DNA of 64,000 nucleotides from Mesonia algae (GCF_003253545.1 NZ_QKYV01000003.1:202375-266374); one strand, 5' to 3'. Shown: positions 15,195-23,930, counted from the first letter of the stretch. Notes: generated from the sequence alone by a model not told the origin. Program-made: numbers and translations.

Positions 15195-18149
15195 ATGAGC
15201 GAATTTATTTACGATAAAAACGAGATCCTAAAACAAACCAATGGCGGCCTAGAGGTTATTAAACACCTTTACCCTAATGAAAAGTTATTTAGTGGCGGTA
15301 GTGAGAAAAAGCCTACACACTTTAACGTTGGTTTTTGTGTAGAAGAAACGCCTAGTTTTATAATTGTGCCTAATACGTTGGGTAGCGATTGCGTAGTGGT
15401 TAAGTCTTTTAAAACAGGCGATACCTATACTTGCTTTTCACTTGTAATGGAGGAACACGGTAAGAACTTTGGCGAAGCCTGTAAATGGATTGCTGAAAGC
15501 TTAGGCCTTACATTAAAAGGTTATACTGTTAAAAAGGGAGATTTTGAGTTTAAAGATGCTACTCCAGATCAAAAAGTAGGAGAAACTTATATAGAGTATA
15601 ATAAAGAAGTTTCTGCTAAAGAATTAGCTGTATTAGGTCCTTTAGTTGGAGAAAATGAAATTGAAATATTTAAGATCCGTAGCGCAAAGAGCGTTACGAA
15701 AATTAAACAATACACCAACCACGCAAAACACGGTACTTGCAAAAAACAACTTGTTACCGTTGCCACGGAAGATTACCCTATACTTATCTATGATTATGGT
15801 ACTTGGCAAAAGATTTATCAACCTTTTGGAAAATACACTAAAACCGATAAAAACGGAAAAACCACTAAGGTAGATGTACGCTTTTCTTACGCAGGTAAAA
15901 AGCCAGATAATTATGTTTTTGGTTTAGATAGCTTAATAGATTATTACCATGATGAATGGAAGTTTAATCACTATGACGATGAAAAGGAAACTTACGAAAA
16001 GTTTAAAAATGTAATTATAGCAGGTGGAGATCGTGACGGTTTAAATATTTCTTCTTTGGGCTACCCTGTTATTTGGCTAAATAGCGAAACGGCAAAACTA
16101 GACGATAAAACTTTTAAGCGACTATTAGCAATAGCCGAAAATGTTTGTTACTGCGGAGATTTAGACCTTACAGGCGTAAAAGAAACCATAAAACTAGCAT
16201 TATCATTTATTCATATAAAAATTATATGGTTGCCTAATTGGATAAAAGCCAAAAAGGGTAAAGATGTAACCGATTTTACAAAATTTAGCTATAAAGAAGA
16301 AGATCCAGACTTTGTAAAAAAACAATTTACAAGCTTAGTTTATACCGCTTTACCTGCTCGTTTTTGGGAAGAAAAAAAGACAAAAGACGGCAAAGTAAAG
16401 GGCTATGATATTAATAACGAAGCCTTGGTTAAATTTTTAAATTACAATGGCTTTTACCTTTACGAAGATGAAAACGCTAAAGATGATTACGAGTTTATCC
16501 GCGTAGAAAATGGCGTTTTTGAGCGTATAAAACCGCACCAAATAGTTAATTTTCCTTTACAGTTTGCACAAAAGAAACTTTTACCTATTGCGTTACGCAA
16601 CGCTATACATAGAAGCCCTCAAATTAGCGATAAGCGACTAAGTAAATTAGGTAAGATTAAACCTACTTTCATTAATAGTGAGAGAAATTTTCAACGTTTA
16701 TTTTTTGAAAATGAAGTAATTACGGTAGGTAAAGATGCAATTACTAAACATAGCTATAAATATAACACTAACAATGTTTGGAAAGATGCCATAATTCCCC
16801 ACCATATAACGCTTGATAAGAATAAAAGCTTTAAAATTTTTAAAAATCAACAAGGCGCATGGGATATAGATATTTATGCAAAAGACAATCATTTTCTTAA
16901 TTACCTAATCAATACTAGCCGCATACATTGGCGAGTTTGTGGTAATGATCCTTACGATACGCAAATTAACGCAATTAAAGAAAACGATTTAGAGCCAGAA
17001 GAAGAAAGTAAACAAATTAAAGAAGTTCTAAAAAAGCGTAACGCATACCGTAAAGAAAACAAGTTTAATTTAACTGAAAAAGGACTTACTCCGGCACAAA
17101 TAGCCGAACAAAAATTAAGCTTAATTAATAAAATTTTCGCTTGGGGTTATTTGCTTCACGAAAAGAAATTAGATGATAAAGCTTGGGCGGTTTTCGCTAT
17201 GGATAACCGAGTTAGTGAAATTGGCGAAAGTAACGGAGGTAGCGGTAAATCTATTATGTTTGATAAGGCCGTTAAATACATCGTTAGAAACTACAAGTAT
17301 ATTAACGGTGGTAACAAAAAGTTAATAGAAAGTGACTTTCTTTTTGACGGTGTAGATGCTACTACCAACTATGTTGTTTTTGATGATTTAGACAGCCGTT
17401 TTCCGTTTCGCTCTGTTTACGCAAATATTACAGGGGAGTTTGTTGTAAACCCTAAAGGAACTAAAGCTTTTAACCTGCTTTTTCACGAAAGCCCAAAAAT
17501 AGCCTTTACTTCTAATTTTGGTTTATACTCTCCAGATGATAGCACACTAAGAAGGCTTTTAATTGTACCATTTTCAGATTATTACCATAAAAAAAGTGAT
17601 AATAACTATGAAGATTATAGCCCTAATGATGATTTTGAAAAAAACCTCTTTACGGAATTTACTAAAGAAGAAGATAACGACTATTTCAACCTTGCTTTTG
17701 AAGCTATACAATTCTTTTTAAATACCACTACTAAAATTGAAGCTCCTAATGATAACGTAGAAAAGCGTAACGCTCTACAAACCATAGGTACAGATTTTAA
17801 AGAGTGGGCAGACGGTTATTTTATTCACGAAGAACGCATTAACGACTTTATTATAAAAACAACCGCTAACGAAGATTGTAATTCTAAGCTAAAGAAAACT
17901 TTATCCTCTCACTTTTTTAAGAAGAAGCTGCAAGAGTGGTGCAAATACCACGGCTTTATTTATTGCCCTCCAAGTAAAGATTACACTACTACAGTAAGTA
18001 AGACCGGAGCCGTTTCTATAAGAAAAAGCATAGAAGGAACAACCCAAGAAATTTTATTTCTAAAATCCCCAGCACAGGCACGCATCATAAAAGATAATAT
18101 TCAAAAAATTGCAGATGCCGCCCAAGATGATGATGATATGCCATTTTAA
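15195..18149 (+). CDS. primase-helicase: CHC2-like N-terminus, TOPRIM region, SF3 helicase
   Basis: This 984-residue replication protein has three recognisable parts. Residues about 35-110 resemble a CHC2 primase zinc domain (EETPSFIIVP ... TGDTYTCFSLVMEEHGKNFGEACKWIAESLGL), but most zinc Cys are replaced. A TOPRIM-like region follows at about 270-390 (VIIAGGDRDGLNI, VCYCGDLDLTGVKETIKLA). The SF3-type helicase at about 660-800 has Walker A GGSGKS, Walker B YVVFDDLD and sensor-1 IAFTSNF, as in phage/plasmid DUF5906 primases. It should prime and unwind element DNA. Walker motifs are clear; the primase part is inferred from fold-like patterns. Confidence 0.8.
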   Translation: MSEFIYDKNEILKQTNGGLEVIKHLYPNEKLFSGGSEKKPTHFNVGFCVEETPSFIIVPNTLGSDCVVVKSFKTGDTYTCFSLVMEEHGKNFGEACKWIAESLGLTLKGYTVKKGDFEFKDATPDQKVGETYIEYNKEVSAKELAVLGPLVGENEIEIFKIRSAKSVTKIKQYTNHAKHGTCKKQLVTVATEDYPILIYDYGTWQKIYQPFGKYTKTDKNGKTTKVDVRFSYAGKKPDNYVFGLDSLIDYYHDEWKFNHYDDEKETYEKFKNVIIAGGDRDGLNISSLGYPVIWLNSETAKLDDKTFKRLLAIAENVCYCGDLDLTGVKETIKLALSFIHIKIIWLPNWIKAKKGKDVTDFTKFSYKEEDPDFVKKQFTSLVYTALPARFWEEKKTKDGKVKGYDINNEALVKFLNYNGFYLYEDENAKDDYEFIRVENGVFERIKPHQIVNFPLQFAQKKLLPIALRNAIHRSPQISDKRLSKLGKIKPTFINSERNFQRLFFENEVITVGKDAITKHSYKYNTNNVWKDAIIPHHITLDKNKSFKIFKNQQGAWDIDIYAKDNHFLNYLINTSRIHWRVCGNDPYDTQINAIKENDLEPEEESKQIKEVLKKRNAYRKENKFNLTEKGLTPAQIAEQKLSLINKIFAWGYLLHEKKLDDKAWAVFAMDNRVSEIGESNGGSGKSIMFDKAVKYIVRNYKYINGGNKKLIESDFLFDGVDATTNYVVFDDLDSRFPFRSVYANITGEFVVNPKGTKAFNLLFHESPKIAFTSNFGLYSPDDSTLRRLLIVPFSDYYHKKSDNNYEDYSPNDDFEKNLFTEFTKEEDNDYFNLAFEAIQFFLNTTTKIEAPNDNVEKRNALQTIGTDFKEWADGYFIHEERINDFIIKTTANEDCNSKLKKTLSSHFFKKKLQEWCKYHGFIYCPPSKDYTTTVSKTGAVSIRKSIEGTTQEILFLKSPAQARIIKDNIQKIADAAQDDDDMPF

Positions 18150-18153
18150 ATAA

Positions 18154-18178
18154 TAATAATTAACACAAATACCGTAAC
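18154..18178 (+). repeat. 25-bp gene-leader repeat, copy 1
   Basis: The sequence TAATAATTAACACAAATACC followed by GTAAC is identical to 18623-18647. Both copies end within a few bases of a start codon (18182 and 18651). A weaker relative (AATACTGTAACGCC) precedes 19011. These A-rich leaders probably act in translation initiation or arose by local duplication. Confidence 0.75.
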
Positions 18179-18181
18179 ACC

Positions 18182-18625
18182 ATGAACGATTTAAAAGAAA
18201 ATTTAGCATTCAAATTTAGCATAGAACAAAATTTAATCAACCGAAAACCCCTTTTAATATTAGGTAAACCTTATACCGGTAAAAGTCTTTTATGCGATAT
18301 AATAGCAAGAACTTTTACCAACGAGGAAATAATGTATATAAACGGTTTTGTACCTCACAACTTTAATATCCCTTGTGCTTTACAGGCAGCTACTAAAGAC
18401 ACAAAAATAATAGTTATAGATGATTTTATTTTAAGCTTAGATCAACTATTTAATTTTTTAAGTGATTACTACTATGACGGTAAAGGCCTTTTAGTAAATA
18501 AAAGAGGAGAAAGTCCTTTTTACATTAAACCTGCAATTATCATCAATACAAATATACTAAGCTTGGAGCAATTTAATGATTTGGGAGAAAGTATAAAAAG
18601 AAGATTTAACGCTATAGAACTTTAA
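18182..18625 (+). CDS. small P-loop ATPase
   Basis: This 147-residue protein has Walker A LGKPYTGKS (about residues 28-36) and Walker B KIIVIDDF (about 78-85). There is a sensor-1-like IIINTN near 120 and an Arg-rich end SIKRRFNAIEL. The layout is that of a minimal SF3/AAA-type ATPase. It stands alone behind the primase-helicase, so it may be a helicase loader or second helicase. Since no terminase is present, it is also one of two candidates for a genome-packaging ATPase, although it lacks recognisable FtsK/HerA features. Confidence 0.65.
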   Translation: MNDLKENLAFKFSIEQNLINRKPLLILGKPYTGKSLLCDIIARTFTNEEIMYINGFVPHNFNIPCALQAATKDTKIIVIDDFILSLDQLFNFLSDYYYDGKGLLVNKRGESPFYIKPAIIINTNILSLEQFNDLGESIKRRFNAIEL

Positions 18626-18647
18626 TAATTAACACAAATACCGTAAC
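18623..18647 (+). repeat. 25-bp gene-leader repeat, copy 2
   Basis: This is the second copy of 18154-18178. It overlaps the stop codon of the ATPase gene and ends 3 bp before the ATG at 18651. Confidence 0.75.
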
Positions 18648-18650
18648 GCA

Positions 18651-18986
18651 ATGAAAAGTTTAAACATTAAAGAAATCAAGACCACAAAAGAAGTGATTAC
18701 CGCAGCTAAAGAACTAGCTGAAAGTACCGTAAAAGGTTTAAAAGTTAGGCAAATAAAATTACATCAATCAATAGGTTTTGTAAAAGAAGAAAAAAACGAA
18801 TTAGAATTAACCGTTTTCTACCGCTTGAAAAATAATGAAGAAAGCAATTTTACAATTTACGCTAGTGATCCTTTTAGAAGCCGTGTAGATGTTAGTTTAG
18901 AATCTCTGTTTTTAGAGCTTAAATACAAGTTAGACAAATTTAATTTAACTCCAGAAAAAGAGGTTAACCTAGAAATTGAGCTATAG
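18651..18986 (+). CDS. small soluble protein, unknown
   Basis: This 111-residue, Lys/Glu-rich protein (SLNIKEIKTTKEVITAAKELAES ... LEIEL) has no motif I recognise. It is preceded by the 25-bp leader repeat shared with the ATPase gene, which suggests joint expression in the early/replication block. Confidence 0.55.
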   Translation: MKSLNIKEIKTTKEVITAAKELAESTVKGLKVRQIKLHQSIGFVKEEKNELELTVFYRLKNNEESNFTIYASDPFRSRVDVSLESLFLELKYKLDKFNLTPEKEVNLEIEL

Positions 18987-19010
18987 CTATAACGCTAATA
19001 CTGTAACGCC

Positions 19011-19241
19011 ATGTATAACCACATTTTCAGACCTCCAGAAGATCAAAAACAAGCAAGAGAATCTTTAGAAAAACTAGGGTTTGAAGTGTTGGTTTTATCG
19101 GGTAAACTTCTCTTTTGTGATGAAGATAAAATTTTAAAAATTTCAGATAAAAAAATCCGTCAAGGAGAAGAAGAAAAAGCAGAATATGAGAGTGCATTAA
19201 AACTCTATAACTACTATAAAAATAAAGGATTAATCAGTTAA
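19011..19241 (+). CDS. small soluble protein, unknown
   Basis: This is a 76-residue charged protein (HIFRPPEDQKQARESLEKLGFEV ...). There is no recognised domain. It lies in the tight rightward early block, 11 bp before the next gene. Confidence 0.5.
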   Translation: MYNHIFRPPEDQKQARESLEKLGFEVLVLSGKLLFCDEDKILKISDKKIRQGEEEKAEYESALKLYNYYKNKGLIS

Positions 19242-19252
19242 AATTTAAACCA

Positions 19253-19600
19253 ATGGAAACCAATTACAATTTATTACCTGGCTTTGTTATTTGTATTACG
19301 CTATTGGCTATAGCGTATTACATTATCGAGTGGTTTTATACCCAAGTTAAAGTTTCAGAATTTTTAGAACATTTAAAACAAGACTCAAAGTATCACGTAG
19401 AAAAGTACGAGAATAACAAACAAGGGTATTACTTAACTACCTTAAAATTAGATAATCACGTTTTTAAGATAGGCTCTAAAAATAAATACAAACTTAGATG
19501 TAAGCTCGATAAAATAGAACTTAATTATTTTAAGCTAAAAAGAAAACGCAACCATTTTACCCAAGCGTTACGCAAAAAATTAAGATTTAACCTAAGATAA
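19253..19600 (+). CDS. small membrane-anchored protein, unknown
   Basis: This 115-residue protein has one N-terminal membrane helix (about residues 8-28, LPGFVICITLLAIAYYIIEWFY). A basic cytoplasmic domain follows, very rich in Lys/Arg at the end (KRKRNHFTQALRKKLRFNLR). It encodes GCGTTACGC within the C-terminal part (19565-19573). Function unknown. Confidence 0.5.
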   Translation: METNYNLLPGFVICITLLAIAYYIIEWFYTQVKVSEFLEHLKQDSKYHVEKYENNKQGYYLTTLKLDNHVFKIGSKNKYKLRCKLDKIELNYFKLKRKRNHFTQALRKKLRFNLR

Positions 19601-19653
19601 ACTTAAAGCTCCACTACTACAATACGCTCAATCTAACTTAATAAAATGTAGTG

Positions 19654-19926
19654 ATGCAAAAACCAGACCTTAAGATATTACCTTATTCAGTTTCAAAATT
19701 TCAAATTTCAGAAATGTACCAAGGCCACGTTTCTTTAGAAAAACGTAGGCGTGTTTACAAATTTGTAATGCAAAATCATAGAGATAAAGCACTTAGCAAT
19801 AATGAATGGTGCGAATTTATTTCGATTGTAGGCGTGCCACCTGGGTACTGTAATTTTTTTAAAGAAGGCGATACGTGGGTAGATCGCTTAGATATGACTA
19901 GCAGATTAGAAAAACAACGCTCATAG
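19654..19926 (+). CDS. small soluble protein, unknown
   Basis: This 90-residue protein starts at ATG 19654; the GTG directly before it is less likely. It reads MQKPDLKILPYSVSKFQISEMYQGHVSLEKRRRVYKFV. No domain is recognised. The following gene starts 18 bp downstream. Confidence 0.5.
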   Translation: MQKPDLKILPYSVSKFQISEMYQGHVSLEKRRRVYKFVMQNHRDKALSNNEWCEFISIVGVPPGYCNFFKEGDTWVDRLDMTSRLEKQRS

Positions 19927-19944
19927 CGTATAAATACTTTTAAA

Positions 19945-20283
19945 ATGAAAACAATACTACAAATTGCTCTATTATTATTTGCTCCTTCTTTAATGGCGCA
20001 AAATTACCTATCAAAATCTATTACCGAAATTAAAGAGAGCGTAACGCTCCCTATAATTTTAGAAAAAGAAAATCTTATCGTTTGGCAAGAACCAGAAGCG
20101 CAAAGGGTTTTAATCTTCAAAAACAATAAAGTGGTTTTTGAAAAAGTAATACCTAAAGAAAAAAAGCTGCTAGAAGCTAAATACAACGAGCTATATAACC
20201 GAAAATCAAAAAACGTATGGAAGCATCACAACGCTTTTTGCGTAACGCAAAACGAAGCTTACGTATGGACTTTAATAAATTAG
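19945..20283 (+). CDS. small exported protein, unknown
   Basis: This 112-residue protein has a signal peptide (KTILQIALLLFAPSLMAQ). The mature part is about 94 residues and carries two copies of GCGTAACGC in its DNA (20039-20047, 20240-20248). It ends 3 bp before the methyltransferase start. It may be a conversion or superinfection protein, but nothing shows this directly. Confidence 0.5.
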   Translation: MKTILQIALLLFAPSLMAQNYLSKSITEIKESVTLPIILEKENLIVWQEPEAQRVLIFKNNKVVFEKVIPKEKKLLEAKYNELYNRKSKNVWKHHNAFCVTQNEAYVWTLIN

Positions 20284-20286
20284 AAA

Positions 20287-21450
20287 ATGAAAATAATATT
20301 AATAGATCTTTTTAGCGGTATTGGCGGTTTTCCTTTTGGTTTAGAAGAAGCAGGGTTTACCATAACCAAGCATTATTTTTCTGAAATAGATAAACACGCA
20401 ATCGCTAATTACAAAAACAATTTTAAAGATGCAGAATACATTGGATCAATTACAACTGTTTGCGGAAACGAAATCCGCAGAAAACACCCAAACGAAAAAA
20501 TCGTTATCACTTTTGGTAGTCCTTGCCAAGATTTTAGTTTGGCTGGAAAACGACAAGGGATGCAAGGGCAAAGAAGTAGCCTTATCATGGAAGCAATGCG
20601 GCTTATTCTTGAAATTAAACCAAATTTTTATATCTGGGAAAATGTTAAAGGAACATTCAGCAGTAACCATGGCGCAGACTTTTGGGCAATTCTCAACGCC
20701 TTTACCAACATTGGGAACTATAGACTTGAATGGCAATTGCTTAATACAAGTTGGTTTTTACCCCAAAATAGAGAGCGCATTTACCTTATCGGACATCTTG
20801 CAGGAAGAAGTACCCCCGGAGTATTTCCTATCACAGAAAATGACAGATTATTTAACCAAACGAACCAATCAAAAAAAGGACGGACACAAACCGAGATTAG
20901 TACGTGCTTAAAATCTTCGGGAACATTAAAAGCAGATGATACTTTTATAATACCTAAAAAAGCAGGAACATTAACCGCAGGTGGTAATAGTGGCGGTTTA
21001 CATAGCGATATGACCGTTATACCTGTACTTACCCCCAACCGTAAAGAGAAAAGACAAAACGGTAGAAGGTTTAAAGAAAACGGAGATCCAAGTTTTACGC
21101 TAAGCTGCCAAGATCAACATGGCGTTATGATCGGTACAAATAGAACTCATAAAGACGGTAAAGGTTTTCGCAAAATGAAAGATAATTTATGCCCTACAAT
21201 ACCTGCAAGAGCTAGACAAGACGGAAGCGGACAGCCTGTAATTTCATCAAAAAATCAAATAAGACGGTTAACCGAAATTGAGTGTGAACGCTTACAAGGT
21301 TTTTATGACAATTGGACCAAGTACGGCAACTATGACGGCACAATAAAAGAAATAAGCAAAACCCAACGCTATAAAATGTGTGGTAATGCCGTTAGTACCG
21401 TAGTGGTTAAAGCTATAGGAGAAAGATTAATTAACACGCAAATAGCGTAA
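20287..21450 (+). CDS. C5-cytosine DNA methyltransferase
   Basis: This 387-residue protein has all main motifs of the family: I (DLFSGIGGFPFGLEEAGF), IV with catalytic Cys (GSPCQDFS, C80), VI (ENVKG), VIII (QNRERIYLIG), IX-like (RRLTEIECERLQGF) and X (GNAVSTVVV). It transfers a methyl group to C5 of cytosine in a specific site set by the variable region (about residues 190-320). No restriction enzyme gene is next to it, so it is an orphan. It probably protects element DNA from host restriction or alters its regulation. The target site cannot be read from sequence. Confidence 0.88.
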   Translation: MKIILIDLFSGIGGFPFGLEEAGFTITKHYFSEIDKHAIANYKNNFKDAEYIGSITTVCGNEIRRKHPNEKIVITFGSPCQDFSLAGKRQGMQGQRSSLIMEAMRLILEIKPNFYIWENVKGTFSSNHGADFWAILNAFTNIGNYRLEWQLLNTSWFLPQNRERIYLIGHLAGRSTPGVFPITENDRLFNQTNQSKKGRTQTEISTCLKSSGTLKADDTFIIPKKAGTLTAGGNSGGLHSDMTVIPVLTPNRKEKRQNGRRFKENGDPSFTLSCQDQHGVMIGTNRTHKDGKGFRKMKDNLCPTIPARARQDGSGQPVISSKNQIRRLTEIECERLQGFYDNWTKYGNYDGTIKEISKTQRYKMCGNAVSTVVVKAIGERLINTQIA

Positions 21451-21494
21451 CGCAATGGTTTAAAATAAAATGTTAGAAAGCGTTTTGATGCTTT

Positions 21495-21619
21495 GCTAAC
21501 GGATTTGTATAACCAACGTAAGGGAAAGCACAAGCGTTATTTTCCGCAGGAAAATTAGGAAGAAAGTAAATTGAATTATCGAGCCAGCAAGCAGCCTATG
21601 TTTGTTATACGTTGTTACC
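21495..21619. repeat. cassette-type inverted repeat unit 1
   Basis: The unit has a left element GCTAACGGATTTGTATAACC (21495-21514) and a right element TTGTTATACGTTGTTACC (21602-21619). They are complementary except for a few extra bases on one side (TAACggatttGTATAAC against GTTATACgttGTTA). About 90 bp without a gene lies between. A second recurring piece, AGCGTAGGCAAAG, follows at about 21633. The same parts recur around each of the next small genes. The asymmetric pairing recalls integron attC sites, but the standard core GTTRRRY is not present. Confidence 0.65.
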
Positions 21620-21692
21620 TAAAGTAAAACCGATAGCGTAGGCAAAGTCCCGAAGGGCAAAATATTGAGTATTAATTTTAAATTTTATAAAG

Positions 21693-22007
21693 ATGATTAA
21701 AGCAATCAAAAAACCAAGAGAAGTAGAAGCAAAACAATGGTGGCCACCAACAGATGAAAGGCACGATTCTTCTATGTTAGTTGATAGAAAAGGAAATAAT
21801 GTAAATCCTCCTGATTATAGGCAAATAGGAGATTTGTACCAATTTTCTAAAATACCAGGTTATGGGGATGATAAATTTATGTTTGAAACTGCAAACGGAA
21901 AAGTAAATATAAATCCCGGAGATTGGATATTAACTGATCCAGAAACGAAAGATAGTTGGCCTGTTAGAAAGGAGATATTTGACAATACTTACGATTTAGT
22001 AGAGTAA
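21693..22007 (+). CDS. phage-type PGDWI-family small protein
   Basis: This 104-residue protein (IKAIKKPREVEAKQWW ... VNINPGDWILTDPETKDSWPVRKEIFDNTYDLVE) matches a small protein common in phages. I remember that family for the motif PGDWI...G..YPCKP-IF..TYE. Its molecular function is unknown. It is the first gene of an array of small genes separated by shared inverted repeats. Confidence 0.6.
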   Translation: MIKAIKKPREVEAKQWWPPTDERHDSSMLVDRKGNNVNPPDYRQIGDLYQFSKIPGYGDDKFMFETANGKVNINPGDWILTDPETKDSWPVRKEIFDNTYDLVE

Positions 22008-22089
22008 AATTAGCGTAAGCAATCTTAACCAGTCTTATTGCGCTCTGCTATTAAATTTTAAGTCGAGCGCAAAGGCAGGTTTTATTTTT

Positions 22090-22108
22090 GGTAACGGATT
22101 GCGTATAA
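22090..22108. repeat. cassette repeat, left-type element
   Basis: GGTAACGGATTGCGTATAA is complementary to the right-type element TTATACGTTGTTACC at 22433-22447 apart from a bulge. It lies about 66 bp before the gene at 22175. It is preceded by GAGCGCAAAGGCA (about 22064), another recurring piece. Confidence 0.6.
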
Positions 22109-22174
22109 AGTAAGTTATAGGAATTAAGTAAAAAAGATAATAAAAGTAAATTAACATTTTAAAAATTAAAAATT

Positions 22175-22381
22175 ATGAAAGTAATAATTGACTTAGATTT
22201 AGACACTAACGGAAAACCTTGTATATCAATAAAACACTATGACAAATCTAAGGAGTTGCAAGAAAAGTTATTAGGTATTTTTTTAGAAGCTGCCATAGAA
22301 AAAGGACTTAAACTACACCATACTAATGGAATGTTAAGTGAAGATGATAGCTGGGAAAAATATGAGATAAGAATTAATTAA
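22175..22381 (+). CDS. small cassette protein, unknown
   Basis: This is a 68-residue acidic protein (KVIIDLDLDTNGKPCISIKHYDKSKELQEKLLGIFLEAAIEKGLKL ...), probably alpha/beta. It lies between a left-type and a right-type cassette repeat. No domain is recognised. Confidence 0.5.
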   Translation: MKVIIDLDLDTNGKPCISIKHYDKSKELQEKLLGIFLEAAIEKGLKLHHTNGMLSEDDSWEKYEIRIN

Positions 22382-22432
22382 TTTTAATTTTATAGCCTAC
22401 TGACTATTTAATGCAAGTAGCTATAATTTAAT

Positions 22433-22560
22433 TTATACGTTGTTACCCACTGGTTTAAAATAATAGCGCAAAGGCAATGCGTGCTGATATACGTGCTGCT
22501 TTTGTTTATCTTTCGAGCTTGGGCATTTTAAAATTGTGAGGTAACGGATTTGTTTATGGC
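22433..22560. repeat. cassette-type inverted repeat unit 2
   Basis: A right-type element TTATACGTTGTTACCCA (22433-22449) is followed by ATAGCGCAAAGGCAATGCG (about 22471). The unit ends with a left-type element GGTAACGGATTTGTTTATGG (22540-22559). The whole 128-bp spacer has no gene and separates the genes at 22175 and 22665. Confidence 0.6.
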
Positions 22561-22664
22561 AAGTTGCGCCAAGAGAACTTAAATTTTCCGATTAACACGG
22601 AATCTTAAATAATTAAATATTTTTTTAATAGCGCAGGCAAATTGCGCAGCAAAACTAACAGATT

Positions 22665-23057
22665 ATGAACGCAAAAGAATTATTAAGACCTAGATTTGAA
22701 TTGATTGCAGACTTCCCTGGAAACCATTACGGACAAATAGGAACTATTTTAGATAGAAATTGGTCTAAATATCCCAATGATGATGAAACAGAAAAGCCTA
22801 TATGGAGTATTTCTGACTTTCCTCACTTATTTAGAAAATTAAACTGGTGGGAAAAAAGAACAAAGGATGAAATGCCTAAAAAGCTAAAATCTTTAGTATC
22901 AAAAGATGATCCTGATTTTGATTTAGAAAAAGAGGAAGTATATCATATAGTTGATTGGGATATGGATAATTTATACGGATTTATAGATAAAGAAAAAAGG
23001 GAGGTTTGTGATTTAGAAATCTTTTCTCCTGAATACGGTTACATCCCAGTTGATTAA
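22665..23057 (+). CDS. small cassette protein, Bacteroidota phage-type hypothetical
   Basis: This 130-residue protein (NAKELLRPRFELIADFPGNHYGQIGTIL ... FPHLFRKLNWWEKR ...) belongs to a small protein type I have often seen in Bacteroidota phage and mobile regions (P-R-Y/F-x-V/L-IADYPG ... PHLFKKLEWWE). Function unknown. It lies between cassette repeats. Confidence 0.55.
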   Translation: MNAKELLRPRFELIADFPGNHYGQIGTILDRNWSKYPNDDETEKPIWSISDFPHLFRKLNWWEKRTKDEMPKKLKSLVSKDDPDFDLEKEEVYHIVDWDMDNLYGFIDKEKREVCDLEIFSPEYGYIPVD

Positions 23058-23399
23058 AAAAGCGTAGGCAAAAAAATATTTAATTATTGCAAATACGCCT
23101 AAACATCGATTAAGAAAATACTCGCAATTTGTTATAAACGTTGTTATGTACCCGAAGGGGAAAAAATATTGAACAAAAATAAAACCGTTATTCGGTTATG
23201 AAAGGAATAAAGCAGACAAAACAAAATTATGAATTTGAAACGCTGCCATATTTTTTACTGTTGCCAAAAAAATAGCGGCTGGATTACGCCCTGCTTGCGT
23301 GGTCTACTTCTTTATTTTTAAGTCGGTGGCTTTTTGGCAATTGTGCGATAACGAATAAGTTTATGGATAGTGCGGAATTAATAACTAAAATTTGATAAA
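23058..23399. other. intergenic spacer between cassette genes
   Basis: This is 342 bp without a supportable gene. It contains AAGCGTAGGCAAA (about 23061), the right-type element GTTATAAACGTTGTTATGTAC (about 23131) and the left-type element GCGATAACGAATAAGTTTATG (about 23345). These are the same parts as in the other spacers. Confidence 0.55.
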
Positions 23400-23642
23400 A
23401 TGAAAATAGATCACACAGAAATTACAGTAAAATTACTGAATGAATTTACGTCTAAATATTTACAAGAAAATGCCGAACTAATACAGGCTACAATAGAAGC
23501 AACGGAGGAAGCATTATCTATAAACAATGTTATGCAGGCGAAGCCCGAAAAAACTAAAATGAAGCACTGTCTTTTATGTGAGGGTAAAGGTCATTATTAC
23601 AGCCCAAGCCTTTTAAGAGTAGTTAGATGCTGTGAAATTTAG
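23400..23642 (+). CDS. small cassette protein with Cys cluster
   Basis: This 80-residue protein has an N-terminal helix and a C-terminal half with CLLCEGKGHYY ... VVRCCEI. The CxxC-x(n)-CC arrangement and CxGxG-like GKGHYY resemble half of a DnaJ-type zinc knuckle. It probably binds zinc. It lies between left-type repeats. Confidence 0.5.
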   Translation: MKIDHTEITVKLLNEFTSKYLQENAELIQATIEATEEALSINNVMQAKPEKTKMKHCLLCEGKGHYYSPSLLRVVRCCEI

Positions 23643-23735
23643 TTTTTGAGCTGTTATAAAAAAATAAGCGAAGGCATAATGCGAAGCATAGCCAGAAAGT
23701 ATGGAAAATTTGATTAATAAATTAATAAACTAGAT

Positions 23736-23930
23736 ATGAAAAAACCAACAGGATTTGTGGCTACTTGCCAGTGTGATGAAATAATAGGAGTTATTGATGT
23801 TGATAGAACAACACCAAAAGATACAGGTAGTTTACTTGGAAATTGGCTATCTAGAGGATGTAAAATTGAACCAAGATTCTCAGGAACTTGGAGCGTAACA
23901 ATTACCAGTTGCAAATGTAAAAGAAATTAA
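23736..23930 (+). CDS. small cassette protein with conserved Cys, phage-type
   Basis: This 64-residue protein (KKPTGFVATCQCDEIIGVIDVDRT ... LLGNWLSRGCKIEPRFSGTWSVTITSCKCKRN) has four or five Cys in CxC pairs at both ends, suggesting a zinc site. It resembles small proteins I recall from Bacteroidota phages. Function unknown. Confidence 0.5.
   Translation: MKKPTGFVATCQCDEIIGVIDVDRTTPKDTGSLLGNWLSRGCKIEPRFSGTWSVTITSCKCKRN

Noticed and set aside
20429-20911. A second long reading frame inside the methyltransferase gene
   Set aside because: It is a shadow frame of the methyltransferase, whose conserved motifs continue through the whole region.
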